64,000 nucleotides of DNA from Streptomyces davaonensis JCM 4913 (GTDB taxonomy: Bacteria > Actinomycetota > Actinomycetes > Streptomycetales > Streptomycetaceae). This document shows positions 55,696 to 64,000 of this stretch, one piece after another (the first letter of the stretch is position 1; the number at the start of each line of letters is the position of its first letter). The DNA is taken from contig NC_020504.1 in the NCBI RefSeq assembly GCF_000349325.1, positions 4,560,053 to 4,624,052 on the forward strand. Direction: 5' to 3'. The position numbers and the translations under genes were made by a program. Below the pieces are notes generated by a model, which ran no database searches, was not told where the DNA came from, and worked only from the letters and a program-made list of their open reading frames with translations.

Positions 55696-56965
55696 CGCGC
55701 TCCCCGCTCCCCGTCCGACCTCGCAACAGCCCCAGCTCAACGACCTCGCACCCCAAGAGCCCCCGCAACCGCCCCCACCCCCGCTCCGCCACAAACGCCC
55801 CCGTCCCCCACCGCAGCGCGGGCACCGTCCGCACCAGCCCCGACGGATCCCGCTCCAGCACCTGCACCTCGGCGATCCGCCGCCGCCCATCACGACCCCG
55901 CACGAGATGCAGGACCACCGACAACGCGGCCGCCAACTGGCTGTGCAGCGCCGCCCGGTCGAGCCCCGCCGCCGTACCGAGCGCCTCCAGGCGGGCCGGG
56001 ACATCGGCCGCCGCGTTGGCGTGGACAGTGCCGCAGCCGCCTTCGTGCCCCGTATTGAGAGCAGCCAGCAAATGAATGACCTCCGGCCCCCGCACCTCAC
56101 CCACGACCAGCCGATCCGGCCGCATCCGCAGCGCCTGCCGCACCAGGTCCTGGAGCGTGACGAGCCCCGCTCCCTCCTGGTTGGCGGGCCTGGTCTCCAG
56201 CCGTACGACATGCGGATGGTCGGGCCGCAGCTCGGCGGAGTCCTCGGCGAGCACGATCCGCTCACCCGGCCCGACGAGCCCGAGCAGCGCGCTCAGCAGC
56301 GTGGTCTTGCCACTGCCGGTGCCCCCGCTGATGAGGAACGACAACCGCGCCTCCATCAGCGCCCGCAGCACCCGGTCCCCGCCCGGTGGCACTGTGTCCG
56401 CGGCCACCAGTTCGTCGAGCGTGAACGCCCTCGGCCGTACGACCCGAAGGGACAGGCAGGTGCAGCCGACGGCCACCGGGGGCAGGACCGCGTGCAGCCG
56501 GGTTCCGTCGGGAAGCCGGGCGTCGGCCCAGGGCCGCGCGTCGTCCAGGCGCCGCCCGGCCACCGCGGCGAGCCGCTGGGCGAGGCGTCGTACGGCCGCC
56601 GCGTCGGGGAAGCGGACGCCGGTCAGCTCGAGTCCGCCGCCGCGGTCCACCCAGACCCGGTCCGGCGCCGAGACCAGCACATCGGTCACCGACGGATCGG
56701 CGAGCAGGGGTTCCAACGGCCCGCTGCCGACCAGCTCGGACCGCAACTGCTCGGCCGCGCCCAGTACTTCGGCGTCCCCGAGCACCCGCCCCTGCTCACG
56801 CAGCGCCTGCGCCACCCGCGCGGGCGTCGGCTCGGCCCCGCTCTCCGCAAGCCTGCGCCGCACCCCGTCCAACAACCCGGGCGTCATGTCGGCCCCGACC
56901 ACGGAGCGAGCCCCGTCGACCGAGCGAGCCCCGTCAACGGCCTCCAACCCCAGAAACGTACTCAT
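55688..56965 (-). CDS. CpaF/TadA-type secretion ATPase
   Basis: A 425-residue VirB11-family ATPase. ALREQGRVLGDAEVL and DARLPDGTRLHAVLPPV in the N-terminal domain, Walker A FLISGGTGSGKTTLLSALLG near 225, Asp box VLAEDSAELRPDHPHVV, and Walker B/His boxes RPDRLVVGEVRGPEVIHLLA and GHEGGCGTVHAN near 290-315. It powers pilus assembly. The ATG overlaps the Ssd stop (ATGA). Confidence 0.93.
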   Translation of the reverse strand: MSTFLGLEAVDGARSVDGARSVVGADMTPGLLDGVRRRLAESGAEPTPARVAQALREQGRVLGDAEVLGAAEQLRSELVGSGPLEPLLADPSVTDVLVSAPDRVWVDRGGGLELTGVRFPDAAAVRRLAQRLAAVAGRRLDDARPWADARLPDGTRLHAVLPPVAVGCTCLSLRVVRPRAFTLDELVAADTVPPGGDRVLRALMEARLSFLISGGTGSGKTTLLSALLGLVGPGERIVLAEDSAELRPDHPHVVRLETRPANQEGAGLVTLQDLVRQALRMRPDRLVVGEVRGPEVIHLLAALNTGHEGGCGTVHANAAADVPARLEALGTAAGLDRAALHSQLAAALSVVLHLVRGRDGRRRIAEVQVLERDPSGLVRTVPALRWGTGAFVAERGWGRLRGLLGCEVVELGLLRGRTGSGERDG

Positions 56966-58059
56966 GCCGCCTCCACCAACGCCCGCTCCCAGAACCCCCG
57001 GCAAAAGCGCGCCAAAGGGCCACGGCCCGCCGCGGCGGGCGGCGTCCTGCTCTCGTGCCGACGGCGCAGTCCCGGCTCGGTCGGCACCTCTCCCGCCAGG
57101 GGCAGGCCGAGGAGTCGGGCGACCTCGCGGTCGTCGAGGCCGGGGGCGTACGGACCGCGGACCGCCACTCGCAGATCGCCGAGCACCATCCCGACCGCGG
57201 AGGCCACCCGTCCGGCCGCCGTGACGGCGCGCAGTTCGGCGGGGACCACCAGGAGGCCGACATCGAGCTGGGCGAGCGCCTCGGCGACACCGTCGTCGAT
57301 CCGGCGCGGCAGGTCGACGACGACCGTGCCGCCCCGGCGGCGGGCGGCGGCCAGCACCGCCCGTACGGCCTGCGGCGGTACGGCGACGCAGTCCCCGCGG
57401 TCCCAGCTGAGCACCCGCAGGTCGTGCAGCCGGGGCAGCGACTCCTCCAGGGCGCCGCCGCCGACCCGCCCGCGTGAGGCGGCGAAGGCCGGCCAGCGCA
57501 GTCCCTCGGCCGTTTCGCCGCCGAGGAGTACGTCGAGTCCGCCGCCCAGCGGATCGGCGTCCACGAGCAGCGTGCGCAGTCCCTCCCGCGCGGAGGTGAC
57601 GGCGAGGGCGCACGCGAGCGTGGATGCCCCCGCGCCGCCCCGCCCGCCGATGACGCCGACGGTGAGGGCGGGCCTGCCGACTCCCTCGGCCACGTCGGCG
57701 ATGCGGTCGACCAGCCACTGCTCGCCGTCGGGGAGCATCAGGACGTGGTCGGCGCCGATCTCGACAGCCCGGCGCCAGACTCCGGAGTCGTCCTGGTCCC
57801 GGCCGACCAGCACCACCGAGCGCCTGCGGGCGGCGCCGCGCACCCGCCGGGCGGCGTCGTCGCCGACCAGCACGAGCGGCGCGGCCTCCCAACTGCCGCG
57901 CGGCTCCGGGATCCCGTGATGGACCTCGGGTGTGGCGCCCGCCGCCGCGCACAGGCGCAGCAGGTCGTCCAGCAGACCGGCGTCCTCGGTGACGATCAGC
58001 GGTGCGCCCGGCCGGCCCGAGGCGGCGGGCGGCGGTTCCTGTGTGGCGGCTGCGGCCAT
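56962..58059 (-). CDS. septum-site-determining/CpaE-like ATPase (Ssd)
   Basis: A 365-residue protein with a receiver-like N-terminal region (residues 1-125) and a MinD/ParA-type ATPase. The P-loop is degenerate, VIGGRGGAGASTLACALAVT near 135 (GGAGAST rather than GKGGVGKT), followed by LLVDADPLGGGLDVLLGG. CpaE-like proteins position Tad pili; the mycobacterial relative is named Ssd for its effect on septum placement. ATG at 58059 has AAGGGGGAGA upstream. It heads the operon. Confidence 0.88.
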   Translation of the reverse strand: MAAAATQEPPPAASGRPGAPLIVTEDAGLLDDLLRLCAAAGATPEVHHGIPEPRGSWEAAPLVLVGDDAARRVRGAARRRSVVLVGRDQDDSGVWRRAVEIGADHVLMLPDGEQWLVDRIADVAEGVGRPALTVGVIGGRGGAGASTLACALAVTSAREGLRTLLVDADPLGGGLDVLLGGETAEGLRWPAFAASRGRVGGGALEESLPRLHDLRVLSWDRGDCVAVPPQAVRAVLAAARRRGGTVVVDLPRRIDDGVAEALAQLDVGLLVVPAELRAVTAAGRVASAVGMVLGDLRVAVRGPYAPGLDDREVARLLGLPLAGEVPTEPGLRRRHESRTPPAAAGRGPLARFCRGFWERALVEAA

Positions 58060-58638
58060 GGTCTCCCCCTTGCTGCTTCTCTCGCGCAGCCCCTGCGGCC
58101 CCGCGATTCCCAAACGTGTGAAGAACCGGGCAACCGGTCTCCATATGAGCGGCCGATACGAACCGGCCAAACACGTCGGACTAACCGGAGCCGGCCATGA
58201 AGTCGGCCCCGGCGGGACGCGTCGGAATCACGGTGCAGCGATGCCGGAAATCGTGTGGATCTTGGTCGAAAACTGTGTACAACTCAGCGGCTGTGAATAT
58301 CGCCGTCACCCAAACCGGTGAGCCTTGAACCAACTCCCGTGCGACTTCCGCAGAGCAGCGCGACAGCTACACACAGTGACGGATCATGGGCATGCCGAAG
58401 AGGCGGCCGAAACCGCCTCTTCAGGCCTCAAGGCCACTGGAAAAGAGAGAAAAACCGTTCGGACATGCGACGACCCCCGCCGGGGGGGAGAGCGGGGGTC
58501 GTCCCCACGGCCGACTCGGGGGGGGAGGAGCCGGACCGGGTTAGCACGGTCGCGAACGATCCGTGACTTCCATGGTGTACCCGAGAGCCCTCTCAGGCAA
58601 ACCCACGCGCCACACCTTACGCCGAATGGGCTGCGCCT
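58060..58638. other. intergenic region between ssd and the HAD phosphatase gene
   Basis: 579 bases with no convincing gene. It must contain the divergent promoters. Several AT-richer patches occur at 58130-58320. A GC-rich hairpin at 58470-58502 lies in the untranslated leader of the HAD gene. A 33-codon frame from ATG 58465 runs across that hairpin but has no family resemblance. Confidence 0.55.
58470..58502 (+). other. GC-rich leader hairpin upstream of the HAD gene
   Basis: An 11-bp perfect stem (ACGACCCCCGC with GCGGGGGTCGT) with an 11-base G-rich loop, 136 bases upstream of the HAD start. It could be a terminator for an upstream leader transcript or an attenuator. Confidence 0.55.
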
Positions 58639-59472
58639 ATGCTCGGGGTCGTGGAAAACCACTCCTTGCCCCGCACAGCGGCCTTCTTTGACCTGGACAA
58701 GACGGTCATTGCGAAGTCGAGCACGCTCACGTTCAGCAAGTCCTTCTACCAAGGCGGACTGATCAACCGCAGGGCCGCCTTGCGGACCGCATACGCCCAG
58801 TTCGTCTTCCGCGTGGGCGGTATGGACCATGACCAGATGGAGCGCACCCGGGAGTACCTCTCGGCGCTCGTCCGCGGCTGGAACGTCCAGCAGGTCAAGG
58901 AGATCGTCGCCGAGACCCTGCACGACCTGATCGACCCGATCATCTACGACGAGGCCGCCTCCCTCATCGAGGAGCACCACACCGCCGGCCGCGACGTGGT
59001 CATCGTGTCCACGTCGGGCGCCGAGGTGGTCGAGCCGATCGGCGAACTGCTCGGCGCCGACCGGGTGGTGGCCACCCGAATGGTCGTAGGGGACGACGGT
59101 TGCTTCACCGGCGAGGTGGAGTACTACGCGTACGGCCCGACGAAGGCCGAGGCCATCAAGGAGCTGGCCGCGTCCGAGGGGTACGACCTCTCGCGCTGCT
59201 ACGCCTACAGCGACTCGGTGACCGATCTGCCGATGCTCCAGTCCGTGGGCCGTCCGCACGCCGTGAACCCGGACCGCGCGTTGCGCCGCGAGGCACTCTC
59301 ACGCGGGTGGCCGATTCTCGATTTCCACCGCCCGGTACGGCTCAAGCAGCGGTTCCCCGCGCTCTCCGTCCCCGCCCGTCCGGCGCTCGTCGCGGCGGCC
59401 GCCATAGGAGCCGCGGCGGCCACCGCGGGCCTCGTCTGGTACGCCAGCCGCCGCCGTACCGCGGTCGTCTGA
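58639..59472 (+). CDS. membrane-anchored HAD-IB phosphatase (SerB-like)
   Basis: A 277-residue HAD hydrolase. Motif I is AAFFDLDKTVIAKSSTL near 14-30, motif II VVIVSTSGAEVVEP near 117, motif III Lys in GPTKAEAIKELA, and motif IV YAYSDSVTDLPMLQSVG near 195. A C-terminal hydrophobic helix, LVAAAAIGAAAATAGLVWYA, followed by RRR suggests a tail anchor. Phosphoserine-phosphatase-like family; real substrate unknown. ATG at 58639; GTG at 58651 possible. Confidence 0.88.
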   Translation: MLGVVENHSLPRTAAFFDLDKTVIAKSSTLTFSKSFYQGGLINRRAALRTAYAQFVFRVGGMDHDQMERTREYLSALVRGWNVQQVKEIVAETLHDLIDPIIYDEAASLIEEHHTAGRDVVIVSTSGAEVVEPIGELLGADRVVATRMVVGDDGCFTGEVEYYAYGPTKAEAIKELAASEGYDLSRCYAYSDSVTDLPMLQSVGRPHAVNPDRALRREALSRGWPILDFHRPVRLKQRFPALSVPARPALVAAAAIGAAAATAGLVWYASRRRTAVV

Positions 59473-59850
59473 CCTGCGCCGACACCGCCCCTTGGGGACG
59501 TTCGGCATTCCGGTGCCCGTTTGGCTCGCTTTTGGGGTCAAAAGTAAAGAACCGCAGCCAGGGCTTCCGCTTGCTCCGGAGCTGGAGTAGAAAGGAGTCA
59601 ACGGCCCGCGAGACCAAGGACATCCGAGAGGATCACCTTAAAAACGCAATTGGCCCCACGGACCGAGCATGAACACCGGGCACCCACGCGACGTCGACCC
59701 GTCGATTACGGGCCAGCCGCACCAGGTGACGGGCAAAGTCCCCGACCTGATGGGCAACATATCGAGGACGCTTGGTAACCCGGTGAACATGCCAGCGGCG
59801 GTACGAATCCTCGTACCGCCGCAACCCTGTTCCCGGCCTTCTCCGGCCTT
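59473..59850. other. intergenic region after the HAD phosphatase gene
   Basis: 378 bases with no gene I can support. Locally lower GC around 59520-59660. Near 59850 is a terminator hairpin for the Fic-like gene. Confidence 0.55.
59795..59822 (-). terminator. hairpin terminator after the Fic-like gene
   Basis: A perfect 12-bp stem (GCGGCGGTACGA with TCGTACCGCCGC) with a four-base loop, 28 bases downstream of the minus-strand stop. Confidence 0.85.
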
Positions 59851-60675
59851 TTACGCCGCCCCGCGTTGCAGCGCCTCGCATACCGCCGTCGACTCGCGCG
59901 CACCCAGCTCGACCGCCTTGCCGCAGTGCGCGATCCAGGCCGCCATGCCCTCGGGCGTGCCGGAGACATAGCCGTCGAGCGCCGCGAGATAGGCCGCGCG
60001 GCCGAGTTCGGCGTAGCCCACTTCCGACGGGCACACGGACTTCGGGTCGAGGCCGCTGCCCACCAGCACGATGCGTTCGGCCGCGCGGGCGACCAGGCCG
60101 TTGTGGGAGGTGAAGGGGCGCAGCGCCATCAGTTCGCCGTGCACCACGGCCGCCGTCACCAGCGCCGGGGCGGAGCCGCCCGCGATGATCAGCTCGGACA
60201 GGCCCTCAAGGCGTCCGTTGACCTCGGCGGCGCTCGGCAGCGGCAGCTCGACGACCGACTCGTCGATCGGCTCACCGTCCTGGCGCGGACGCCCGACCTC
60301 CGGGCCGTTGGTCGCCGCCGCCACCAGATGCAGTCGGGCCAGCACCCGCAGCGGCGACTGCCGCCAGATGGACAGCAGTTGCCCCGCCTCGGCGGTCAGC
60401 CGCAGGGCCGCGCCCACGATGCGCGCCTCGTCGTCACCGCTGAAGTCGGTGCGCCTGCGCACCTCTTCCAGCGCCCAGTCGGCGCCGGACAGGGCCGCAG
60501 AGCCGCGGGCGCCGCGCAGCGCCGCCTCGGAGGTGATCGCGTTGCTGCGGCGGCGCATGATCCGGTGTCCGTAGACCCGGTCCACGGCCTTGCGCACGGA
60601 CTCCACGGACTCGGCCACACCGGGCAGCGCGCCCAGGGCCGCGAGCGGATCGGCGGTCGCGCCTGTCGTACTCAT
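59851..60675 (-). CDS. Fic-fold-like protein with degenerate motif
   Basis: A 274-residue helical protein. The segment LRPFTSHNGLVARAAERIVL near residue 198 resembles the Fic motif HPFx(D/E)GNGRxxR, but the catalytic His is Arg and the GNGR is HNGL, so AMP transfer is unlikely. VHGELMALRPF just before it is typical of the family. These proteins are often annotated vaguely in Streptomyces. ATG at 60675. It is divergent from the CooC-like ATPase with 101 bases between, so both may share regulation. Confidence 0.72.
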   Translation of the reverse strand: MSTTGATADPLAALGALPGVAESVESVRKAVDRVYGHRIMRRRSNAITSEAALRGARGSAALSGADWALEEVRRRTDFSGDDEARIVGAALRLTAEAGQLLSIWRQSPLRVLARLHLVAAATNGPEVGRPRQDGEPIDESVVELPLPSAAEVNGRLEGLSELIIAGGSAPALVTAAVVHGELMALRPFTSHNGLVARAAERIVLVGSGLDPKSVCPSEVGYAELGRAAYLAALDGYVSGTPEGMAAWIAHCGKAVELGARESTAVCEALQRGAA

Positions 60676-60776
60676 GAGTACGACATTACGCACCCCACGG
60701 CTCCACTCCACGATCGAGTGGCCTTCTTCACGTCCGCCTGTCACCCACAGCCCATTCACCACTACCCTTACTGAAC

Positions 60777-61757
60777 ATGAAAATTGCTTTCGTCGGGAAG
60801 GGCGGCAGCGGCAAGACGACCCTGTCGTCCCTGTTCATCCGGCATCTCGTGGCGACCGGGGCGCCGGTGCTCGCGATCGACGCCGACATCAACCAGCACC
60901 TGGGGGCAGCGCTCGGCCTCGACGACCCCGAGGCGGCCGCGCTGCCGGCGATGGGCGACCGGCTCCCACTGATCAAGAGCTACCTGCGCGGCTCGAACCC
61001 GCGCATCGCCTCCACCGAGACGATGATCAAGACCACCCCGCCCGGCGAGGGCTCCCGGCTGCTGCGGGTGTGCGAGCCCAATCCGGTCTACGACGCCTGC
61101 GCCCGGCCGGTGGAACTCGACGGCGGCGCCGTCCGTTTGATGGTCACCGGCCCCTTCACCGACGCCGACCTGGGGGTCGCCTGCTACCACTCCAAGACGG
61201 GAGCGGTGGAGCTGTGCCTGAACCACCTGGTGGACGGGCGTGACGAGTACGTCGTGGTGGACATGACCGCGGGCTCGGACTCCTTCGCCTCCGGCATGTT
61301 CACCCGCTTCGACATGACGTTCCTCGTCGCCGAGCCGACCCGGAAGGGGGTCTCCGTCTATCGCCAGTACAAGGAGTACGCCCGCGACTTCGGCGTCGAA
61401 CTGAAGGTCGTCGGCAACAAGGTGCACGGCGAGGAGGACCTCGACTTCCTGCGCGCGGAGGTTGGGGACGACCTGCTCGTCACGGTCGGGCACTCGGACT
61501 GGGTGCGCGCCATGGAGAAGGGCCGCCCGCCCCGGTTCGAGCTCCTGGAGGACGCCAACCACCGCGCCCTGCACCGGTTGCGGGAGGCCGTGGACGCGAC
61601 GTACGACGGCCGGGACTGGCAGCGCTACACCCGCCAGATGGTGCACTTCCATCTGAAGAACGCGCAGTCGTGGGCGAACGAGCGGACCGGGGCCGACCTG
61701 GCCGCGCAGGTCGACCCTTCGTTCGTCCTCGACGAGAGCGTCGTCGCTCCCGCATGA
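60777..61757 (+). CDS. CooC/ArsA-like P-loop ATPase
   Basis: A 326-residue MinD/ArsA-type ATPase. MKIAFVGKGGSGKTTLSSLF is the deviant Walker A, AIDADINQHLGAALGL is switch I and YVVVDMTAGSDSFASGMF near 160-177 is Walker B with its switch. FLVAEPTRKGVSVYRQYKEY follows. CooC-type relatives insert metal ions such as nickel; no such client enzyme is next to it. The substrate is unknown. It ends 31 bases before the convergent deacetylase gene. Confidence 0.85.
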   Translation: MKIAFVGKGGSGKTTLSSLFIRHLVATGAPVLAIDADINQHLGAALGLDDPEAAALPAMGDRLPLIKSYLRGSNPRIASTETMIKTTPPGEGSRLLRVCEPNPVYDACARPVELDGGAVRLMVTGPFTDADLGVACYHSKTGAVELCLNHLVDGRDEYVVVDMTAGSDSFASGMFTRFDMTFLVAEPTRKGVSVYRQYKEYARDFGVELKVVGNKVHGEEDLDFLRAEVGDDLLVTVGHSDWVRAMEKGRPPRFELLEDANHRALHRLREAVDATYDGRDWQRYTRQMVHFHLKNAQSWANERTGADLAAQVDPSFVLDESVVAPA

Positions 61758-61788
61758 GCGGGTGAGCGCCTGACCGCCTGGGCGGGCG

Positions 61789-63063
61789 CTACTGCCGGGC
61801 CGCCGGTGCCCCGGGCACTCCCTTGGGGGCCGGGGCCGGGCGGCCCGACAGGAAGTCCGCCCAGCCCTGCTGCGGGGTCTCGCCGACCGTCAGCGTGGTG
61901 AGCTTGGCCAGCGTCGTGGGGTCCTGGGCGTCCAGCCAGTCCGCGAGCTGGCGGAAGGAGACACAGCGCACCTCGGCCTGGGTGCACACGGTCTCGACGA
62001 CCTCCTCGACGGCCCGCATATAGGTGCCGCCGTTCCAGGACTCGAAGTGGTTGCCGATGATCAGCGGCGCGCGGTTGCCGTCGTAGGCCCGCTGGAAGCC
62101 CTGGAGCAGGCCGTCGCGCATCTGGTCGCCCCAGAAGTCGTACTTGTCGGGGTCACCCTGGCTGGTGGTGCCGGACTGGTTGACCATGAAGTTGTAGTCC
62201 ATGGTCAACTGCTCGAACTTGTGCCCGGGGAACGGCACCAGTTGCATCGACAGGTCCCACAGGCCGTCCTTCTTCTTGGGCCAGACCTGGTTGTTGACGC
62301 CGCTGGTGTCGTAGCGGAAGCCCAGTTCGCGGGCGGCCTGCATGAAGTTCTCGCGGCCCTCCAGGCACGGGGTGCGGGCGCCGATGAGCTCTTTGTCGTA
62401 GTCGAAAGGCAGCGGCGAGGACTTCGTCATCCCGGTGTTGGTCTTCCAGGACTTCACGAAGTGCTTCGCCTGCGCGATCTCCTCCTTCCACTCCGCCACG
62501 GACCACTCGCCCACACCGCCGCCCTTGCCGCAGAAGTGGCCGTTGAAGTGGGTGCCGATCTCGTTGCCCTCCAGCCACGCGCCGCGCAGTTGCTCGACGG
62601 TGTCGGCGATGCCCTGCTCGTCGTTGAAGCCGATGTCGGAGCGGCCCGGCGAGTGCTGCGGCGGCCGGTACAGGTCCCGCTTGTCCTCGGGGAGCATGTA
62701 CACACCACTCAGGAAGTACGTCATCGTCGCGTTGTTGGCCTTGGCGACCTTGCGGAAGTGGGAGAACAGCCGCTGTCCGTCCTCGCCCGCGCCGTCCCAG
62801 GAGAACACCACGAACTGCGGCGGTTTCTGACCCGGCTTCAGGCGCTCGGGCCGCGGCAGATGCGGCTGGGCCCCGGTGTACGCGGTCGAGCCGTCGCCGA
62901 TCAGCCGCACCGGGCTCTTGGGCGGCGCCTGGGCCGGCTTCGCCCTCTGTGGACCGGGGGCTCCGGCCTTCGCGCCCTCGTTGCCGGTCCCGCAGCCGGC
63001 GAGTGATACGGCACAGACCGCGGCGATTACGGCGCCCGCGGCGATCCTCTGGGTGGCGGCCAT
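61789..63063 (-). CDS. polysaccharide-deacetylase-like secreted lipoprotein
   Basis: A 424-residue lipoprotein: signal with lipobox SLAGCG near residue 21, Pro-rich linker, then an NodB-like barrel. VVFSWDGAGEDGQRLFSHF near 84 stands in the place of the TFDDG motif, EIGTHFNGHF near 175-184 supplies the HxxxH metal ligands, and a later motif is PLPFDYDKELIGARTPC. The first Asp-Asp pair is altered (SWDGAGED), so metal binding may differ. Cell-wall sugar deacetylation is the family function. ATG at 63063. Confidence 0.85.
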   Translation of the reverse strand: MAATQRIAAGAVIAAVCAVSLAGCGTGNEGAKAGAPGPQRAKPAQAPPKSPVRLIGDGSTAYTGAQPHLPRPERLKPGQKPPQFVVFSWDGAGEDGQRLFSHFRKVAKANNATMTYFLSGVYMLPEDKRDLYRPPQHSPGRSDIGFNDEQGIADTVEQLRGAWLEGNEIGTHFNGHFCGKGGGVGEWSVAEWKEEIAQAKHFVKSWKTNTGMTKSSPLPFDYDKELIGARTPCLEGRENFMQAARELGFRYDTSGVNNQVWPKKKDGLWDLSMQLVPFPGHKFEQLTMDYNFMVNQSGTTSQGDPDKYDFWGDQMRDGLLQGFQRAYDGNRAPLIIGNHFESWNGGTYMRAVEEVVETVCTQAEVRCVSFRQLADWLDAQDPTTLAKLTTLTVGETPQQGWADFLSGRPAPAPKGVPGAPAARQ

Positions 63064-63405
63064 GTTCCGCCCACCTACTTCCTTCTCTCGGGGCCAACGC
63101 CGAAAGAGGCGTTTTCTGGCGATCTGCCGGAAAAGAGCCGACAGCGCCGTCAAGATTGCACGGGGCCGAGAAGGAATTAATACGACAAGCCGACCGAAGA
63201 GCCACTTCACTCATTCAGGTGAGCTATTCGCCCATTTGCCCGGAAACTCTATGCCCACCCTTTACTCTGCATTACGATCCGTTTACCGAGCGTTGATTCA
63301 TCCCGCCGCTGCATGCCGTGACCCACGGCCGCCGACCCGACCCCCCGCCATCCCGACGGGGACCGCCAGATCCGCGACCGCGCTGCCCCGGAGGAGACGG
63401 GAACC
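63064..63405. other. intergenic region between the deacetylase and SulP genes
   Basis: 342 bases without a convincing gene; the AT-richer stretch 63165-63310 probably holds the divergent promoters. Ribosome site GGAGGAGACGGG at 63390-63401 serves the SulP gene. Confidence 0.55.
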
Positions 63406-64000
63406 ATGTCAGCCTGCGTCCCCACCCGCACCACCGACCCCACTCGGCCCGAGCACTCCCACCAGTCCCACAGTCCGCCACCCACCCGGCACCGTCGCTT
63501 CCGGCTCGCCGGTGCCGATGTGTCCGCGTCCGTCGCGGTCTTCCTGATCGCCCTGCCGCTGTCCCTCGGCATCGCGCTCGCCACCGGCGCACCCCTCCAG
63601 GCCGGGCTGGTCGCCGCCGCCGTCGGCGGACTCGTCGCCGGCCGCCTCGGTGGCTCCCCGCTCCAGGTCAGCGGCCCCGCCGCCGGTCTCACGGTGGTCA
63701 CCGCCGACCTCATCCAGCGCTACGGCTGGCGCACGACCTGCGCCATCACCGTCCTCGCCGGGGTCGTCCAACTCGGCCTGGGCTGTCTGCGCGTGGCGCG
63801 CACCGCGCTCGCCGTCAGCCCCGCCATCGTGCACGGCATGCTCGCGGGCATCGGCGTCACCATCGCCGTCGCCCAGCTGCACATCGTCCTCGGCGGCACC
63901 CCGCAGAGCTCCGTCCCCGACAACCTGCGCGCCCTGCCCGCCCAGTTGGCGAAGCTGCACCCGGCCGCCGTCTCGGTGAGCGCTCTCACCCTCGCCCTGC
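63406..64000 (+). CDS. SulP-family anion transporter, 5' part only
   Basis: Open to the window end (about 198 residues visible). After a polar leader with PTRTTDPTRPEHSHQSH comes the SulP core: DVSASVAVFLIALPLSLGIA near 39, ATGAPLQAGLVAAAVGGLVA, and GSPLQVSGPAAGLTVVTADL near 82-101, the typical start of bicarbonate/sulfate transporters. Many actinobacterial members carry a C-terminal carbonic anhydrase domain, which would lie outside the window. ATG at 63406 has GGAGGAG upstream. Confidence 0.92.
   Translation, partial: MSACVPTRTTDPTRPEHSHQSHSPPPTRHRRFRLAGADVSASVAVFLIALPLSLGIALATGAPLQAGLVAAAVGGLVAGRLGGSPLQVSGPAAGLTVVTADLIQRYGWRTTCAITVLAGVVQLGLGCLRVARTALAVSPAIVHGMLAGIGVTIAVAQLHIVLGGTPQSSVPDNLRALPAQLAKLHPAAVSVSALTLAL

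Overview
The window is chromosomal DNA from a Streptomyces species or a very close relative. The evidence is the very high GC content with strong third-position GC bias, frequent GTG/TTG starts, the bldG locus with its anti-sigma partner and hppA, a thymidylate kinase fused to an MFS domain, an AfsR/SARP regulator, DUF397 and RsbW-like genes, and a Tad-type pilus operon headed by a septum-site-determining (Ssd/CpaE-like) protein.

Left core (1-11.7 kb): an RsbW-like ATPase and a DUF397 gene share a 26-bp promoter element. Next is a zinc-starvation ribosomal-protein island (S18, CobW-family GTPase, L31B and L33 on the minus strand; L28 and S14 on the plus strand) divided by a Zur-like box. Two secreted lipoproteins, a DUF2786 protein, a small family-A DNA polymerase and a large SARP/NB-ARC/TPR regulator follow. 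Accessory region 1 (11.7-18.2 kb): an 1837-residue SF1 helicase with a Vsr/DUF559-like nuclease domain and what looks like a GreA/GreB C-terminal domain, divergent from a putative zinc-ribbon protein.

Accessory region 2 (18.2-34.1 kb) is the highlight: a phosphonate biosynthetic gene cluster. A 12-gene plus-strand operon, with 4-base or 1-base start/stop overlaps at most junctions, encodes a two-subunit phosphonopyruvate decarboxylase, a DRE-TIM aldolase, PEP mutase (EDKQFPKLNS signature), an HprK-like kinase, a YjbQ protein, a class V aminotransferase, a glutaredoxin-like protein, two ATP-grasp ligases, a metallophosphoesterase and an MFS exporter. A divergent minus operon encodes an SHMT/threonine-transaldolase-like PLP enzyme, an unusual two-part class II aldolase, a free-standing YbaK-type tRNA deacylase and an EamA exporter. 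Inferred logic: PEP to phosphonopyruvate to phosphonoacetaldehyde, then C-C bond formation by one or more aldolases to make phosphonate amino acids, ATP-grasp coupling into a small peptide or amide, and protection by export and trans-editing of mischarged tRNA. I cannot match the combination to a described phosphonate pathway. A tRNA-Thr(CGT) gene lies at the right edge of the cluster.

Right core (34.4-64 kb): secreted tripeptidyl-aminopeptidase-like hydrolase, DNA polymerase III delta prime, MFS-Tmk fusion, topA, a small membrane protein, a methyltransferase, a lipoprotein, hppA, the anti-sigma factor and bldG, an MrfA/YprA-type helicase, the ssd-cpaF-tadBC-pilin operon, a membrane-anchored HAD phosphatase, a degenerate Fic-like protein, a CooC/ArsA-like ATPase, a polysaccharide-deacetylase-like lipoprotein and the start of a SulP transporter cut by the window end.
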